A stretch of DNA of 64,000 bases, from contig OX465580.1 in NCBI GenBank assembly GCA_950022655.1, positions 99,900,797 through 99,964,796 of the forward strand, in the 5' to 3' direction. The notes beneath the pieces were generated by a model. That model ran no database searches. It saw nothing but the letters and a program-made list of their open reading frames with translations, and was not told the origin of the DNA. Shown piece by piece: positions 33,005 through 44,339 of the stretch (position 1 is the first letter of the stretch; each line of letters starts with the position of its first letter). This DNA comes from Alentia gelatinosa. Taxonomy: Eukaryota; Annelida; Polychaeta; Phyllodocida; Polynoidae. The translations under genes were made by a program, and so were the position numbers.

Positions 33005-36000
33005 CATTGCATAAGTTATTGCACTCAATTATTCCCATCGTTCCCACCAATACTACCAACAACTACAAAGGAATGACGATAGCAATAATTGTCAGTCATG
33101 TCACAGAAAACTGTCACCAGCAACAACAACTGCAACAAATGCCACCAGCATTAGAGCCAGCAGACTGTGGCCGCCGTCAACATGCAGATTATAGGTTAGA
33201 CAGTGTTCCCTGCGGCCATTATAAGCATAGCGTATGAGCAGAGCTGTGATGAGGGTCGCGCTAGAGCTGGCTTCAGAAGTGCACAGCAAAGGCGGTGGTC
33301 TGGTGTAAGGCATGCCATCGGGAAATGGGACTAATTTTGTTTGCAAGGTAACAAACTGTCTGAAGATACACACTCGTTCGTTGAACGGTATGACTGGTGG
33401 GTTTGTGCTAATGGAAAGGGAAGCGGTACAACTGTTTTAGTAAAGCTGTATGCATCTATGACAGTATTATCAACATAATCCTCCCGGTCAACAGCATATC
33501 AGGACAGTGATAATAATATCAGTATTCAGCGTGGTAAGGATTGTTCCTACTGTGAACTAATAGTTATGTCTTAACAGTATATTCGTTCCAGTGTTTATCT
33601 ATAGCTTTACAGTACTAATCGAGTAGACCAGATAGACCAGATATTACAGTTAGTGGTAAAATGGTCTAAACGACTCTTTAGTAACTTTCCAGGGCTTTAA
33701 TAACGACCAATGATGGCACTACCACCCCGATTATAGCTAGCGATACCACAAAAAGTTGGGCAACGGGACCCTAACAAGTTGCTCGATCACTGATAAAACA
33801 CTGACCGCTTGGAATACAGTCATAAGCTGTCAATAGAGAGGACTAAATCCTAGAAAGTTCTAAGAAAAATTAAACTTTAATAAAGAGAAGAGGTGGCAAC
33901 TATTTACATAGATAGCCAAGGAGATCGATAAAAAAACTTTGAGTAATAATAAATATATGGAAACTGAAATAAACGCTTGCTACCCTTAAAACAAAAGAGA
34001 ACTTTGACACCCGCTTCCTCAACCTTCCTCAATCAGTACAGGCAAGGAAGTGGTTTAGGAACTGGGTTTTTAGAAGTGTAGACATATATCACTTTCCGTT
34101 AGAGTGAGGGCGCCTTCCGTTTTCCCCTACGCCTTCTCACTAAGATAACCAAGCTTTCTTGAACCTGTTATACATTTTTTTAACGTGACGGCCGCTTCCC
34201 TTGTCCCCATTCCCGTCCCCTTTCTCCGCACCAGGGTGTTTCATTATTGATAAGCTCCTTTCCTGCATGACCAATTTAGTCGCTTCCTCCTTCCCTCTCC
34301 TGTCTTTTTTCGGGCGCTACTTTAGTCGATAAGTAGATGTTATTTCAAGTAGACCTATCCTTTGAAGACAATGTGAGTCGGCTGAGCCTGGTGTACCCTG
34401 AACATGCGTATCGGCAAAGGAGCGGTCTTGAGCAGCTCATTTCCCGCGTCTCGTGTCTGTGTTAGTAGCATATAGAAAATGCCGTCTGCTTATGGCACCA
34501 ACCGACAGAGACATCACGAGGGTGTTAGCCTTGCGGTGAATGTTAGTAAGTGGATCTTTACTGTTACAATGACAAGACAGGTGCAATCGAATTTGGATGT
34601 ATATGTATATTTTTTCGTATACATTAGATATGCCTCATATTCTCTTAGAGATTTCTTTGTATATCCGTATGTTTCATACTGAAAAGGATTTTTCAATTAA
34701 AGGGATGGAAAAAGGTCACCTGACCAATAACAACCAATGACGGTCATCCTCTGTTAACTGGAATTAACATAATTTAGCCACCAGCCCGGAAAAAGGCTGG
34801 GGATCGGTCACTTGCCACGATTCAAATTTGGATGTATGTTGGGATTACGATATGCATGATTGTTTAGCTCGCTCTATGTATGGTAGTATGGTCATGTGTA
34901 TGTGTAAGTTTGTCAATATATGTGTGTATGTGTCATGTGATAATAAATGTATATCTGTGGGAATGTAACAATCAGGGTCATATTACGACAAGATCAAACA
35001 TGACAATGCCGCGCAATAGTTTAACATAACTAATGATTCTTGTGCAAACTTCTGTCCTTGTATTGTCCTGATATATGTATAGATCTGTTTGTGTCAGGGA
35101 TGATAGCCTATGCAATATAAACGTATCATCATACGATCTGAGAAGTATCAATTTGGTAATGATACATTGTAATGCCAATTCTATACGTCGTTAGTCTTTG
35201 GGAACCTGTGGGTCAACTAAAATGATGTTTATTTTTATTGTGAGGGAGTCATTTATAGAGGAAAGTGGTGAACATGGTAGGCATAACCCAGCATGGTGGA
35301 GCTCACTTGGCTAGCAAAGTGAAGCTGCTTCCGCCAGCAGTTAAATTGATAGATATTATCTTATATGGTAGAGCCCTTTAGGCTGAGAGTGTGCAAACTA
35401 AAAATGACTTATCATGGTGGAGCTCTATTCACGGGCATTGAGGATGATAAACATGACGGCCTGTTGGCGGAGGCCGGCACTGAACATGTTGGAATCATGG
35501 TGGAACTACCCGGGCCAGGAGTAAGCATGCAGAACATGACCCAGCACAGTGGGCCGGCAGTTGGCATACGCATTGACCTCTAATTTGTGGTGATTTGTTG
35601 TCAGCTTGCCCCCTTGTGACCTCCAGTGCACACACACACCTATCATCTTACTCCTCTAAGAACCTATACATATCTCATAAGTGGATCCTATCTTGTCTTA
35701 TTGGCCATGTAGGTGGGACCGAAAACTTGTAATATCACTTTAAATGAAAAGACATCATTGGAGGATAAAGGTTTATCACTCTAAGAAAGCGCTCCGTACG
35801 CTGGAAGTTGTTACATTATTTGAAACCAAAGAAGTTAGGTAACCTGATACACGCTTGTAAATTACAACATGAATCAGATTAAAGGTTATGTAACCTGATC
35901 CGCGCATGTTTCTTACTTAATAGAAAAACATTATGGCATAATATGATAAAGAATATAAGTAGGTTAGAAAAGGACATAGCAAGTGAAAATTATCATGAGG

Positions 36001-37370
36001 TTAATTAGCACCTATATATATGAGTAGACTAACATGGATAAGCTAATTGGTCCATTTGAAGCATAAGCTCTCGCGCTGTTCAAATCTGTGTCTCTCCTGT
36101 GCAAAGAAAGTCCGTTTGGCGGTGGGTCCCTGCAGGGTAGTGCCCGGTCACCCCGGTTAGTGCATTGGGAGACTTGAGTTGCCTGCATGAGGGGGGACCT
36201 AAGTGACTGCCGCGCCTTTATATATACTATATACCTCCATTCATAATTACAGGTAAGAATATTTGATGAGAGAATATACTTAAATATCAATCTGAATATA
36301 TCGGTATGCTTTAGACTGTATCTGTTTTGTATCTATTCTTTGCATATGTATGAGTGCATTTAGTTTGATCCTTTTGTTTGTTTCTTAAAAGATATGTATT
36401 ATAATTCAAGGAAAAGCAAATCCTAATACAGGTATTTCTTATAGGAATGACATCCTGATTAACTCAGAAAAACTTCTACATCTGAAACCTAGGCGGAAGC
36501 TTTCATCTTTAAGATAATTGATGTCTGGTTTTATATAGCCAGCTTTATTCACAAAACTGCATGTCTGGCTTCAGAGCTTTTGTCAGTGGTTTCCATTAGA
36601 ATTGTCAGGAAAAGCCTACTTCCTTTAAATGAAATAATTAATAAGAAAGTAATTTTTAGTATTGTCTTCCATTTCGCGATTGTAAAGAACGTCACGTAAA
36701 TGGAATTCCTTTCCAGTCTTGTTGATTGGTTCCAAAGAAACATTACTTTGAATGGCATTTTCACTATCTACATGTGTCTTGGTGTTTTGTATGTCCATTC
36801 AATATTCAAGAATAATGTCAATTTGTATGGGGAGATGAAGCGATCATAAATCTGAAGACCGTTTCTCAATATCTTAATTGCATCAGACGTCATGATACTT
36901 TGAATTATTTTTTCTATAATGGGCAAGATCCGTGGTCCCTCCCTGCTGGGTCCCCGACGAACCTCTTTGATCTCAATTGGGTCACTGCATACGGGCATCA
37001 TACATCGACAAAAATGACATTGATACCAACCATCGGCTTTGTGAGAGTCGGGTATATTATGATATACCTGTGGTCTAACATCTATGAAATACTGGCCTCT
37101 GCTAAGAGTGTAGTAATAATAGTGTTCGTGCTGACCGCTAGCATGAAAGTAATTAAAATTGCCATTTTCCATGAATTCTGAAATATGCTAATAAGGAAAG
37201 GACCTGATCTTTCACGAAACGGTCTCCACTCTTGACGTATATAATACGACCACCTGAACATCGTTTGAAGCAAGGCACAGTCAATGTACAGTTCTTTAAT
37301 GGTATCGTGTTTACTTTACATTGTTCTCAGCTAATGCCTTTACCCAATTATTGCTCTGATAAACATTTTG
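33005..37370. other. Gene-less stretch, possible gene remnant near 36.5-37.2 kb
   Basis: No gene was recognised between 33005 and 36500. On the minus strand, frames at 37172-36768 (134 codons, Tyr/His-rich start, then a Cys-rich WYQCHFCRCMMPVC stretch and GPSREGPR) and 36764-36549 lie end to end. The translation looks more protein-like than average but matches no family I can name with confidence. See the finding on a diverged relative at 42 kb. Confidence 0.3.
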
Positions 37371-37371
37371 A

Positions 37372-37695
37372 TGTTCGAGCAGCAGAACAAAAACATTAGT
37401 ATATCACTTTATTCATTTGTGTAATACCTCGATTATTAACGGAAAATTTAAGATAGCGTGTGTGGTATTCATCCTGAAGTCTGGGAATCTGTGCTCCATC
37501 GATAACTGGAGGCCGATTTCTTTACTCAATTTGCCAAGCAAAATATTTGAAAAATTGATTCAGTGGGTGATCTATGATATTTTTGAAAAAGCTAACAAGT
37601 TAATTAGATATAAGATTGGTTTTAACCACGGACTGGGTACCTCAGATGTCATCTTTTTGCAAGTAAAAGATTTACTTGAAGGATTCTATGAATAG
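37372..37695 (+). pseudogene. LINE-type (non-LTR) reverse transcriptase fragment
   Basis: The translated frame contains the conserved N-terminal part of the non-LTR reverse transcriptase domain: FKIACVVFILKSG, then NWRPISLLNLPSKIFEKLI, then a GFNHGLGTSD stretch (the family pattern is roughly FKSG...NYRPISLL...KIFEKL...GFR.G.GT.DA). About 108 codons are open from 37372 to the TAG at 37693-37695; the catalytic YxDD region, endonuclease and 3' end are absent, so this is a broken piece. The only internal start candidates are weak and no promoter is expected. It abuts the alpha-tubulin tail directly. The clade (CR1, Jockey, RTE or other) cannot be told by eye. Confidence 0.8.
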
Positions 37696-37826
37696 GTGAG
37701 GGTATGGGAGAGGGAGAGTTTTCTGAAGCCCGTGAAGATCTGGCTGCCCTCGAGAAGGATTACGAAGAGGTTGGAGTCGACTCTGTTGAGAATGAAGCTG
37801 AGGAGGAGGGTGGCGATGAATATTAG
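37695..37826 (+). pseudogene. Alpha-tubulin C-terminal fragment (last 43 codons), in frame to the stop
   Basis: Reading from GGT at 37695 gives GEGM, then [20 protein letters not shown], then [19 protein letters not shown] and TAG at 37824-37826. This is the unmistakable C-terminal end of alpha-tubulin: part of helix H12, then the acidic tail ending in Glu-Tyr, the substrate of the tyrosination cycle. One position in the conserved GMEEGEF is Gly instead of Glu (GGA for GAA), otherwise the frame is intact. Codons are GC-balanced and coding-like, unlike the AT-rich surroundings. Residues before Gly410 or so are missing: upstream sequence is a LINE fragment with TAG immediately before, although that AG could also serve as a splice acceptor (phase 1). 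Either a truncated retrocopy or relic, or a terminal exon whose upstream exons lie elsewhere. No AATAAA was seen within about 200 bp downstream. Confidence 0.85.
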
Positions 37827-37829
37827 GTC

Positions 37830-39490
37830 GTGACAATTTGAACATGAAACAAAAGTCTATGAATGTTTTTGATATACATCTTGATAACTACAAAACCGTC
37901 ACTATCAAGATACTGTAACTCAAATATATGCTACCACTATTGGCACCACTCAAACAGATTCAAAGACTATGTCAGTGTCAACTTTTCTCAATACTATTTT
38001 AGAACATTCTGCTCTATCATTCCACTGTTGTCAGGACCATATTGTTAGGGCAACCGTTCCTACAATCATCACACATCTCCCACTGTCCCAACACAAAAAT
38101 AGAATTATCCCCAGGCCTCTCTTTGGTCCTCAGAACTACCACAACTAGGTAATTGAGACTAATTCCCCGCGATAAGTGGCCTCGGCTGGTGAAAGACAGC
38201 CCCGGCAGGGTATTATTCCACAAAATGTGACTGTTCATCTCCTGATAAAAGTTACCTTATAGTGTGACAAGATTGTACCGGTATTGTATACAAATTGTTC
38301 AGGGCACCTCTTTTCGTTAACCTTTATTAAGCGTTAGGAGGCTATGTAGAGTGGAGCACTGTTGATGTAATTTGGGTATGCTACACAGGCATAGTGGGTT
38401 GGGATGGGTTGTTACAAAGAAACAACAATTGCTTCTGTGTCCTTGTGTTTGTACCGTTCGGCGTCACCACACACTGCTTCATTCCACGTCCCAGTTCACA
38501 GTCACCCCCTCCCATCCTTTTTTCTCCTATGACCGTTGTTTTGTGACGATGGGGTAAAAACACGTCTACGAGCGTTGTGCTCAGAGGGTGATTCGTTACC
38601 GCATGTCAGGACTAGGAGGTAAACAACACGGGGCCGTGCGCTAAAAACTTGAGCTGCTCGTTATATGTGCGCTGAGGGTAGTTGTCCTGTGTAGCTCCCA
38701 CCGCAGCAATGGATAAGGAAAAAAGATAGAACGCGACAAATTGCTCTTCCTTGCCAATCCCCCGCACACACATGCTTCACATCTAACCCTTTACTCCTAT
38801 ATAACAGCTCGTGGACCTGTAGGACCTGTGAGTAAGTATGTACAGCAAAGAACAGAGACTGGATGAAGGTAAAGTCTGGCTTCAAGAGTTTTCAATTTCC
38901 CGAAAAGTAATAGCTTGACCACATTTTATATGTTCAGCAATACTATGTTTACTTAACCAGGATGGAGGATATTGTCTGAATGAAAATCATGTGTGAGAAA
39001 TCATTTCAAATAAACATTGACAGACAAGTAGACTCATAAGCGTTATTGGAAATATTGATGAAAGAAAATCAGTACTCTAAAAATGCGTCTATAACTAACC
39101 AATACGGGCCCTTACCTGTTGCCAGAGGAAAAACAGATATTGTCCACCAAAAGCAATTTGTCTTTGTCATAAACACCACCTACAAGACAGCCCCGAAAAC
39201 AGGATTTGCTATCCCAATCATAACTAGGGGAGGACAGGGGAAATAGATTTATGGTAAAGCAGGGAGACAACGAGAGAGACGGAAACAGGAAGATGAGTCT
39301 GTGACCGATATGTCATGCGGAAACAGTCTTGCTAACAGCGAAGTATAATATCGCGGGGTTTCGTGGTGCAGATTGGGAGGCCGCGGGGTGGGAGCCAATT
39401 CCCAGGTGGAGACTGGCCGGAGTCGGGGTGTTAAAGGAAATGATCGGCCACCGGGGCCCTACAGCGTACCCGCTCCGGGGACTGACGCCC
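37830..39490. other. Gene-less stretch
   Basis: No gene, RNA or repeat was recognised. The first part may be 3' untranslated sequence of the tubulin fragment, but no polyadenylation signal supports this. Confidence 0.4.
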
Positions 39491-39492
39491 AC

Positions 39493-41001
39493 CCCCAGCG
39501 TTTACGCTAGACGATTATAGGCGACAATTCTTAAATTTAGCTAGGAGTTATCTAGTGTAAACGCTAAAGAAGTAATGCTTACAGATTGTCAGATTACGTC
39601 AGATTACGCAATTAGGCACCGTCTGACGATTATGTTAACGATTTGATACTGACGACTATTTCAAAGCGTACTGAATTGATAGTCTCTAGAGACACCTGGG
39701 ATCTGTTTCAAAAGTCGGGAGGGTGCTAAACGAGAGTACTCATCGCCAATGCGAGAGGCCAACAATGGAACTTGAGGCGTCGCTGTCGAGGTGGAGGTGC
39801 CGCTCTCTATGGGATATTGGTAGTAGTTCTGCTGCCGCTTTAATTTGAGGTGCCGCTCGCTGTTGCCGGCCTCTCGCTTACAAAATGTGATGTGCCGCTG
39901 GCGAGACCTCACTCGACTTTTGAAACAGCTCCCTGGTGACTCTGTAAAAGTCTTCAACCATCTGGCTTTTTAACCAAAAACATGTGTTATGCGTCGATGA
40001 TCTAGAATTTTTACTTAACCCCTTTTCACCTGCGATTCTCTAATTCATTCACTTGTTCTTCAGGCAGGTTAAGGGGCTGACGTTCACTAAGCTCGGGATA
40101 CCTTCCAATATTCCCACGCCTTCTGATAAAAAAGCGAAATCGCGTCGGAAGGTGACCTCTCATCGGGGCAGATGACCATGTCATTGCAATTTGGCTCCAA
40201 TTAAAAATAGGGGTCTACAAATTCATCCCGATGAAGAACCCATATCGTACGGCCTCTATGACATTTCAAAATGTCGAAATAGCGGTGGCTAATCAGGAGT
40301 ATTGCAGAGTATTCTGGCAGGATAATCACGCGTGATCATGAGATACTGATTAAAAAAAAATTATGGGATTTAGGATGAAGATATAAGATACATGCTCAGT
40401 AAAGTTGGTGATTTTCGATCAGGTTTAAGTGTTTTAAATCAATGCTTTCTTACTTTGACTTGGAAAAGAGCTTTTAGTGGTTGAAAAAAAAATTGTTGTT
40501 CTGCGTACCAGTAAACATTATCGGCGTGATATTTCTCTGAATATAGTGTATCATATCTAAAAACGAAATTAACACCTTAGGATATGGACTTACGCCCCGG
40601 TTTTATGGTGGGGCATATCAGGACCGTGATCACCTTCATTTTACAGGAGAAACCATTACGGTGCGTGGTGAAGTGGCATGTCTAGTCAATTGTCTACGAT
40701 ATAGACCTCCGATTTTTACATTTTGTATCGGAGCCATATCCAAAGGGCTAAATTTCTATCGTAGTAGGCGGAGGCCAGGCCTTAACCTTCAACAATCGTC
40801 GCCCACAATTGTCTAGTCTGCCTAGGTGGACAGCAGGAAATAATACGTTCCTTAAGTGAGAGATGATAAATCGTCTAGTGTTAACTCTTGGTGTTCTTGA
40901 GTCGACGATTCTTGGTGATGATATTGCATCATCGGGCACCGACTTTTCGATTGCCGATTTACAATCGTCACATTTCCAGTCGTATTTATCTACTCGGACA
41001 G
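39493..41001 (+). repeat. CGTCTAG-family repeat, interrupted copy
   Basis: The 5' part (39493-39665) starts AGCGTTTACGCTAGACGATT and carries CAGATTACG and GGCACC words found in the same order at 53965-54030. The 3' part (40784-41001) matches 54575-54780, including AATCGTC, AATACGTTCCT and AATCGTCTAGTGT words. The middle contains a 256-bp TIR element and about 0.8 kb of unrelated sequence. GTTAAC at 39634-39639 is the undisturbed equivalent of the TTAA where the 54.0-kb copy was invaded. Confidence 0.55.
39688..39943. mobile_element. 256-bp element with 30-bp terminal inverted repeats
   Basis: TIRs 39688-39717 (starting AGAGACACCTGGGATCTG) and 39914-39943 match at 27 of 30 positions in inverted orientation, both ending in CTGTTTCAAAAGTCG. 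The interior repeats the word GTGCCGCT three times. No clear target duplication; superfamily unknown; no coding capacity. A minus-strand frame of 98 codons covers it by chance. Confidence 0.65.
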
Positions 41002-41004
41002 CCA

Positions 41005-43560
41005 AGCTCAGAGGAGTGATAGGGTATTTTGTTCTACGCATGAGGTCAGTCCCACAGGCGGGGCGCTTATATTAATATGTACTTCAAATAAACACGCCTG
41101 AATTTTTACGTTAAGAGCCAGTCGACAACAAAAGAGTTTGAAACTGTTACGATGAGATAGCAACATCATATAATGGTTACCCAAATTAAAAAGAGACATT
41201 TGAACATAAAATGAGGCCTGTCCTTTACAAGAGCTTCACGAATAGAAAAACGAACCACCATCCGATATTGCAGTACAGCCATTTGAAGTGGGCTGCTGGC
41301 GTGGTTGTTAAAAGATTTCTCATTTCCGCTCGACACGGCCTACTTCACATAAAATCTGAAGATGATATGAATATTGGTGTACAGCCGATGATCGTAATTA
41401 GGTTCACCCAGGATTAAACGCCCAACAAAAGACCTTATCTCGTGTCCGATTTTCAAGGCTGTAAAGCCAGGGATATCTCGGCCCTTCCCATTATTATTAA
41501 TCTTTCAAAGTCGAGTACCCACAGCGATCGGTGTGCAAAGGGAACGATCGACCTCATCGCCCTAATTCATCAGCGAGCCAGCTTTGCTTAATGCAGTGTA
41601 GAAGAGGAATACTGAGATATAAGCACCTTTAACCTGACAGAGATGTGGCGATACTGCATGAAATTAGAATCTAAATTACCTTGATAGAGCAGGGTGCGTA
41701 CACGAAGAATCGCAAGGACGTATCGATTACTTTAGCCATGAGCAGAACACTCAGGAAATATAGTAAAATATCATAATCTGAGTTGCTTGGAATAATGGTT
41801 TAAAAATAAAGGGGTAGCTAAGTGATAGATGTAGCAAATACGGCTCCTTTAGATCTGCTGTAATTTTTTTCCTATGTTACATCTTGTATGAGTGCATAGA
41901 CGATGAGGTCGTCGCTGTACTGGATAGCTGTACGACTACTTTTAAGATGACCATTGAAAGCACTGACAAAAGTGTCAGAGATTGTTCTGTCGTTTATAAG
42001 AGCCATTGAACTCTTCTTTCTAGAACCCTCTTTCGCTTGATTTGTCTGTAGGAAAACACAGTCATTTCCATTAAGACTAATGCGAGCAAAGATGTAATCT
42101 TCCAGGAACTAGCCTTCATAAACCATCCAATCGTGAAAAATGTGACATCTGTCTGAAGCCCTGTGTCTCTCCTACCTGTTTTATATAGATACATGTTAAC
42201 ACCATCCAGAGGAAAATTGCACTCTGTGTTCCAGAGGCACAAAGGTTATGGTATTTTCATATCATCATCATCTTCGCCTTCTGGTAAAAGTCTTACGGTA
42301 GATAAATATTTGATCGATTTTTATTATATTGATAGTTATCATGTGCTACTGCGGAAGAATATTGACCTGGTAAAATGTTAATGCTATCTTTATAATAAAT
42401 ACAACTTTCTCTTTGAAAGTGTAACCTGTGTGTGCGTGTTCCTTTGTGTCTTGGCGGCATCAGTGTTTTTTTTAAACTGTATCAACTATGTACATTATTT
42501 AAACACTTCATAAAGTGGTTGATGATTAAACAGGGAAGATTTTGTAGCAGTCATGAACTGCGCTGTTGTTAGCAATCACCATGTTGTGCTATACATGCAT
42601 ACAGCTTTGCTACTATTTGTCCATGTGTCTCTCGTTGATGTTGCCATGTCCACAAGGTCGGGCAAAGGGACGACACATCATCAGATAGGTCATTAAAAAG
42701 ACTCAGACCTGGTGAACCATCTATCACAGTTGACCCAATTAGTGCGGGGTTGGTAAATGAGACATAGCTACGTATGCAACAGATCACTGGATCATGGCGC
42801 ATGTTGCCAAATTCATTCTGACTCAGCAGGCACCTCATAAGGATAAAGGAAGACATGGAAAATATGTCTCATTAGCAAAGTGAAATCGAAGGGTTTCAAC
42901 TCTGAAGGTTCATAATTGATTCATTTATATGTGGAAGGGGCTGACCAACCATTCCAATTAGTTTTCTGCCCTTGTAATTACACTAATGAACCCCACACCA
43001 ACACAAGCAACTTGGTATATCTACTAATAAGATATGCAAGATAAAAATAATATACAAGCCAAGTACTGGACAAGATCTTACTTGTGCTAATGCGAAGGGG
43101 TCTGTTGTTGAGGAAAAACAATCACTAATCAGTTAATGTCATTTTCTATCAGATTACTTGAGGGTAGTTTAATCACAAGGTAAACTTAAACGATATCATT
43201 CTACGCACCCTATTCTATACTCACCAATTGCGACGTCAAAGTAGGATGGGCGTTGCTGCTAACGTTTGTATTATCGCCCTCAGGTACATGTATCCCTTCA
43301 ATGATCTAGGAAGATGGAACGTACACACGCGGATCGTTTTTAATTAATTGATACCTTTATTCCTGCCCCTCCCTCTGCCCCTCCCTCCAATTAACACGAG
43401 CTATTAATTGATTGCCTTTCTATAATGTGCGTGGGGCGAATGAGCGGAGAAGGACGAGAGAAGAGGTTGTGGTTATTTATAGTCATTTCGGGAGGGTAGA
43501 ACCATAATGAGTAGCACAGGCCCGAAGCTGAGTAACTCTTCTACCGCCCCTACCTCCACG
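41005..43560. other. Gene-less stretch, possible decayed coding relic on the minus strand at 42 kb
   Basis: No intact gene is present. On the minus strand between about 42240 and 41880 two frames together give protein-like sequence (FARISLNGND, then KKSSMALINDRTISDTF). The relic is discussed as a finding. Nothing else was recognised. Confidence 0.35.
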
Positions 43561-43565
43561 CTTGG

Positions 43566-43705
43566 CCACTAGAGGGCGGCAGCAGATCGGGTTACCGGGC
43601 GGGTGTCTGAGATATGGCAGGGACGCGGCCGCGACGCGAAGTCCGCCATGCCCGAAGATCTATAAGGTGCCTCCAAACGCCGCGCCCTGCCACCAGAGGG
43701 TGCTG
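43566..43705 (+). promoter_or_regulatory. Pair of CTCF-like motifs in a CpG-rich patch
   Basis: CCACTAGAGGGCGGCA at 43566-43581 and CCACCAGAGGGTGCTG at 43690-43705 each match the bilaterian CTCF core (CCASYAGRKGGCRSTR) with a single mismatch. They are in the same orientation, 124 bp apart, in a CpG-rich stretch that runs to about 43760. CTCF insulator sites are known from bilaterians. Occupancy is inference. Confidence 0.4.
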
Positions 43706-43839
43706 ACAGTAGCCGCCCGGGGGCACGGACGCTGACGGATGGTTTCTGACAAGAGTCCCACCTCCCCCGCTCCTCCAACCAGCACAAAAACTCCCCATAT
43801 TCCACGACCAAAATCCCATCTATACTGTATCTACACATG

Positions 43840-44330
43840 CAAGGCAGGTAAAGTTATAAGGGCTCCGAGCATGGGGGTCAAGGGACATGAGACGTTAGGA
43901 TGGTGGAGATGAAGGCAGTAGATGTGAGGATCCGACCCGGAGAAACAGAAGATGTAGGAATATGAGTCAGAAGACAGGAAATTTGATGATTGGGTCAGTG
44001 AAAAGGATACATTTAAGATGAAGGCGACGGAAGAGGAGAAGGTAGGAGTCCAGCAACAGGAGATATTGCGGTAGCGGAAGGTGATATCAGAAAGGACAAA
44101 AAATGCAATGATCAGAACATGAGATGGAAATGAGAGACAGGGAGGAGACATGCAGGAATAGAGGTGAGAAGGTGCTAGATCTTCCCAACGGGAGACCAGA
44201 GAACGAGAGACCACGGACCGGGGAAATGGGCTATGGAGACATCTTAACAAGGATGGTAGACAGGCGATAGTCCGGTAGATCAGACATAGGAGACGGAGCG
44301 GATGGTGGACTAGGCTCCAGAGCATTACAT
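43840..44330. other. Purine-rich tract
   Basis: The plus strand is strongly enriched in A and G over about 490 bp. The 180-codon minus-strand frame here (43831-44373) is Ser/Leu/Pro/Phe/Cys-rich because of this bias and is not called as a gene. Confidence 0.5.
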
Positions 44331-44339
44331 CACATCTCA

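Noticed and set aside
41900..41950. QYSDDLIVYA on the minus strand as an RT catalytic box
   Set aside because: The preceding residues do not fit a reverse transcriptase; no GxxQG or domain context.
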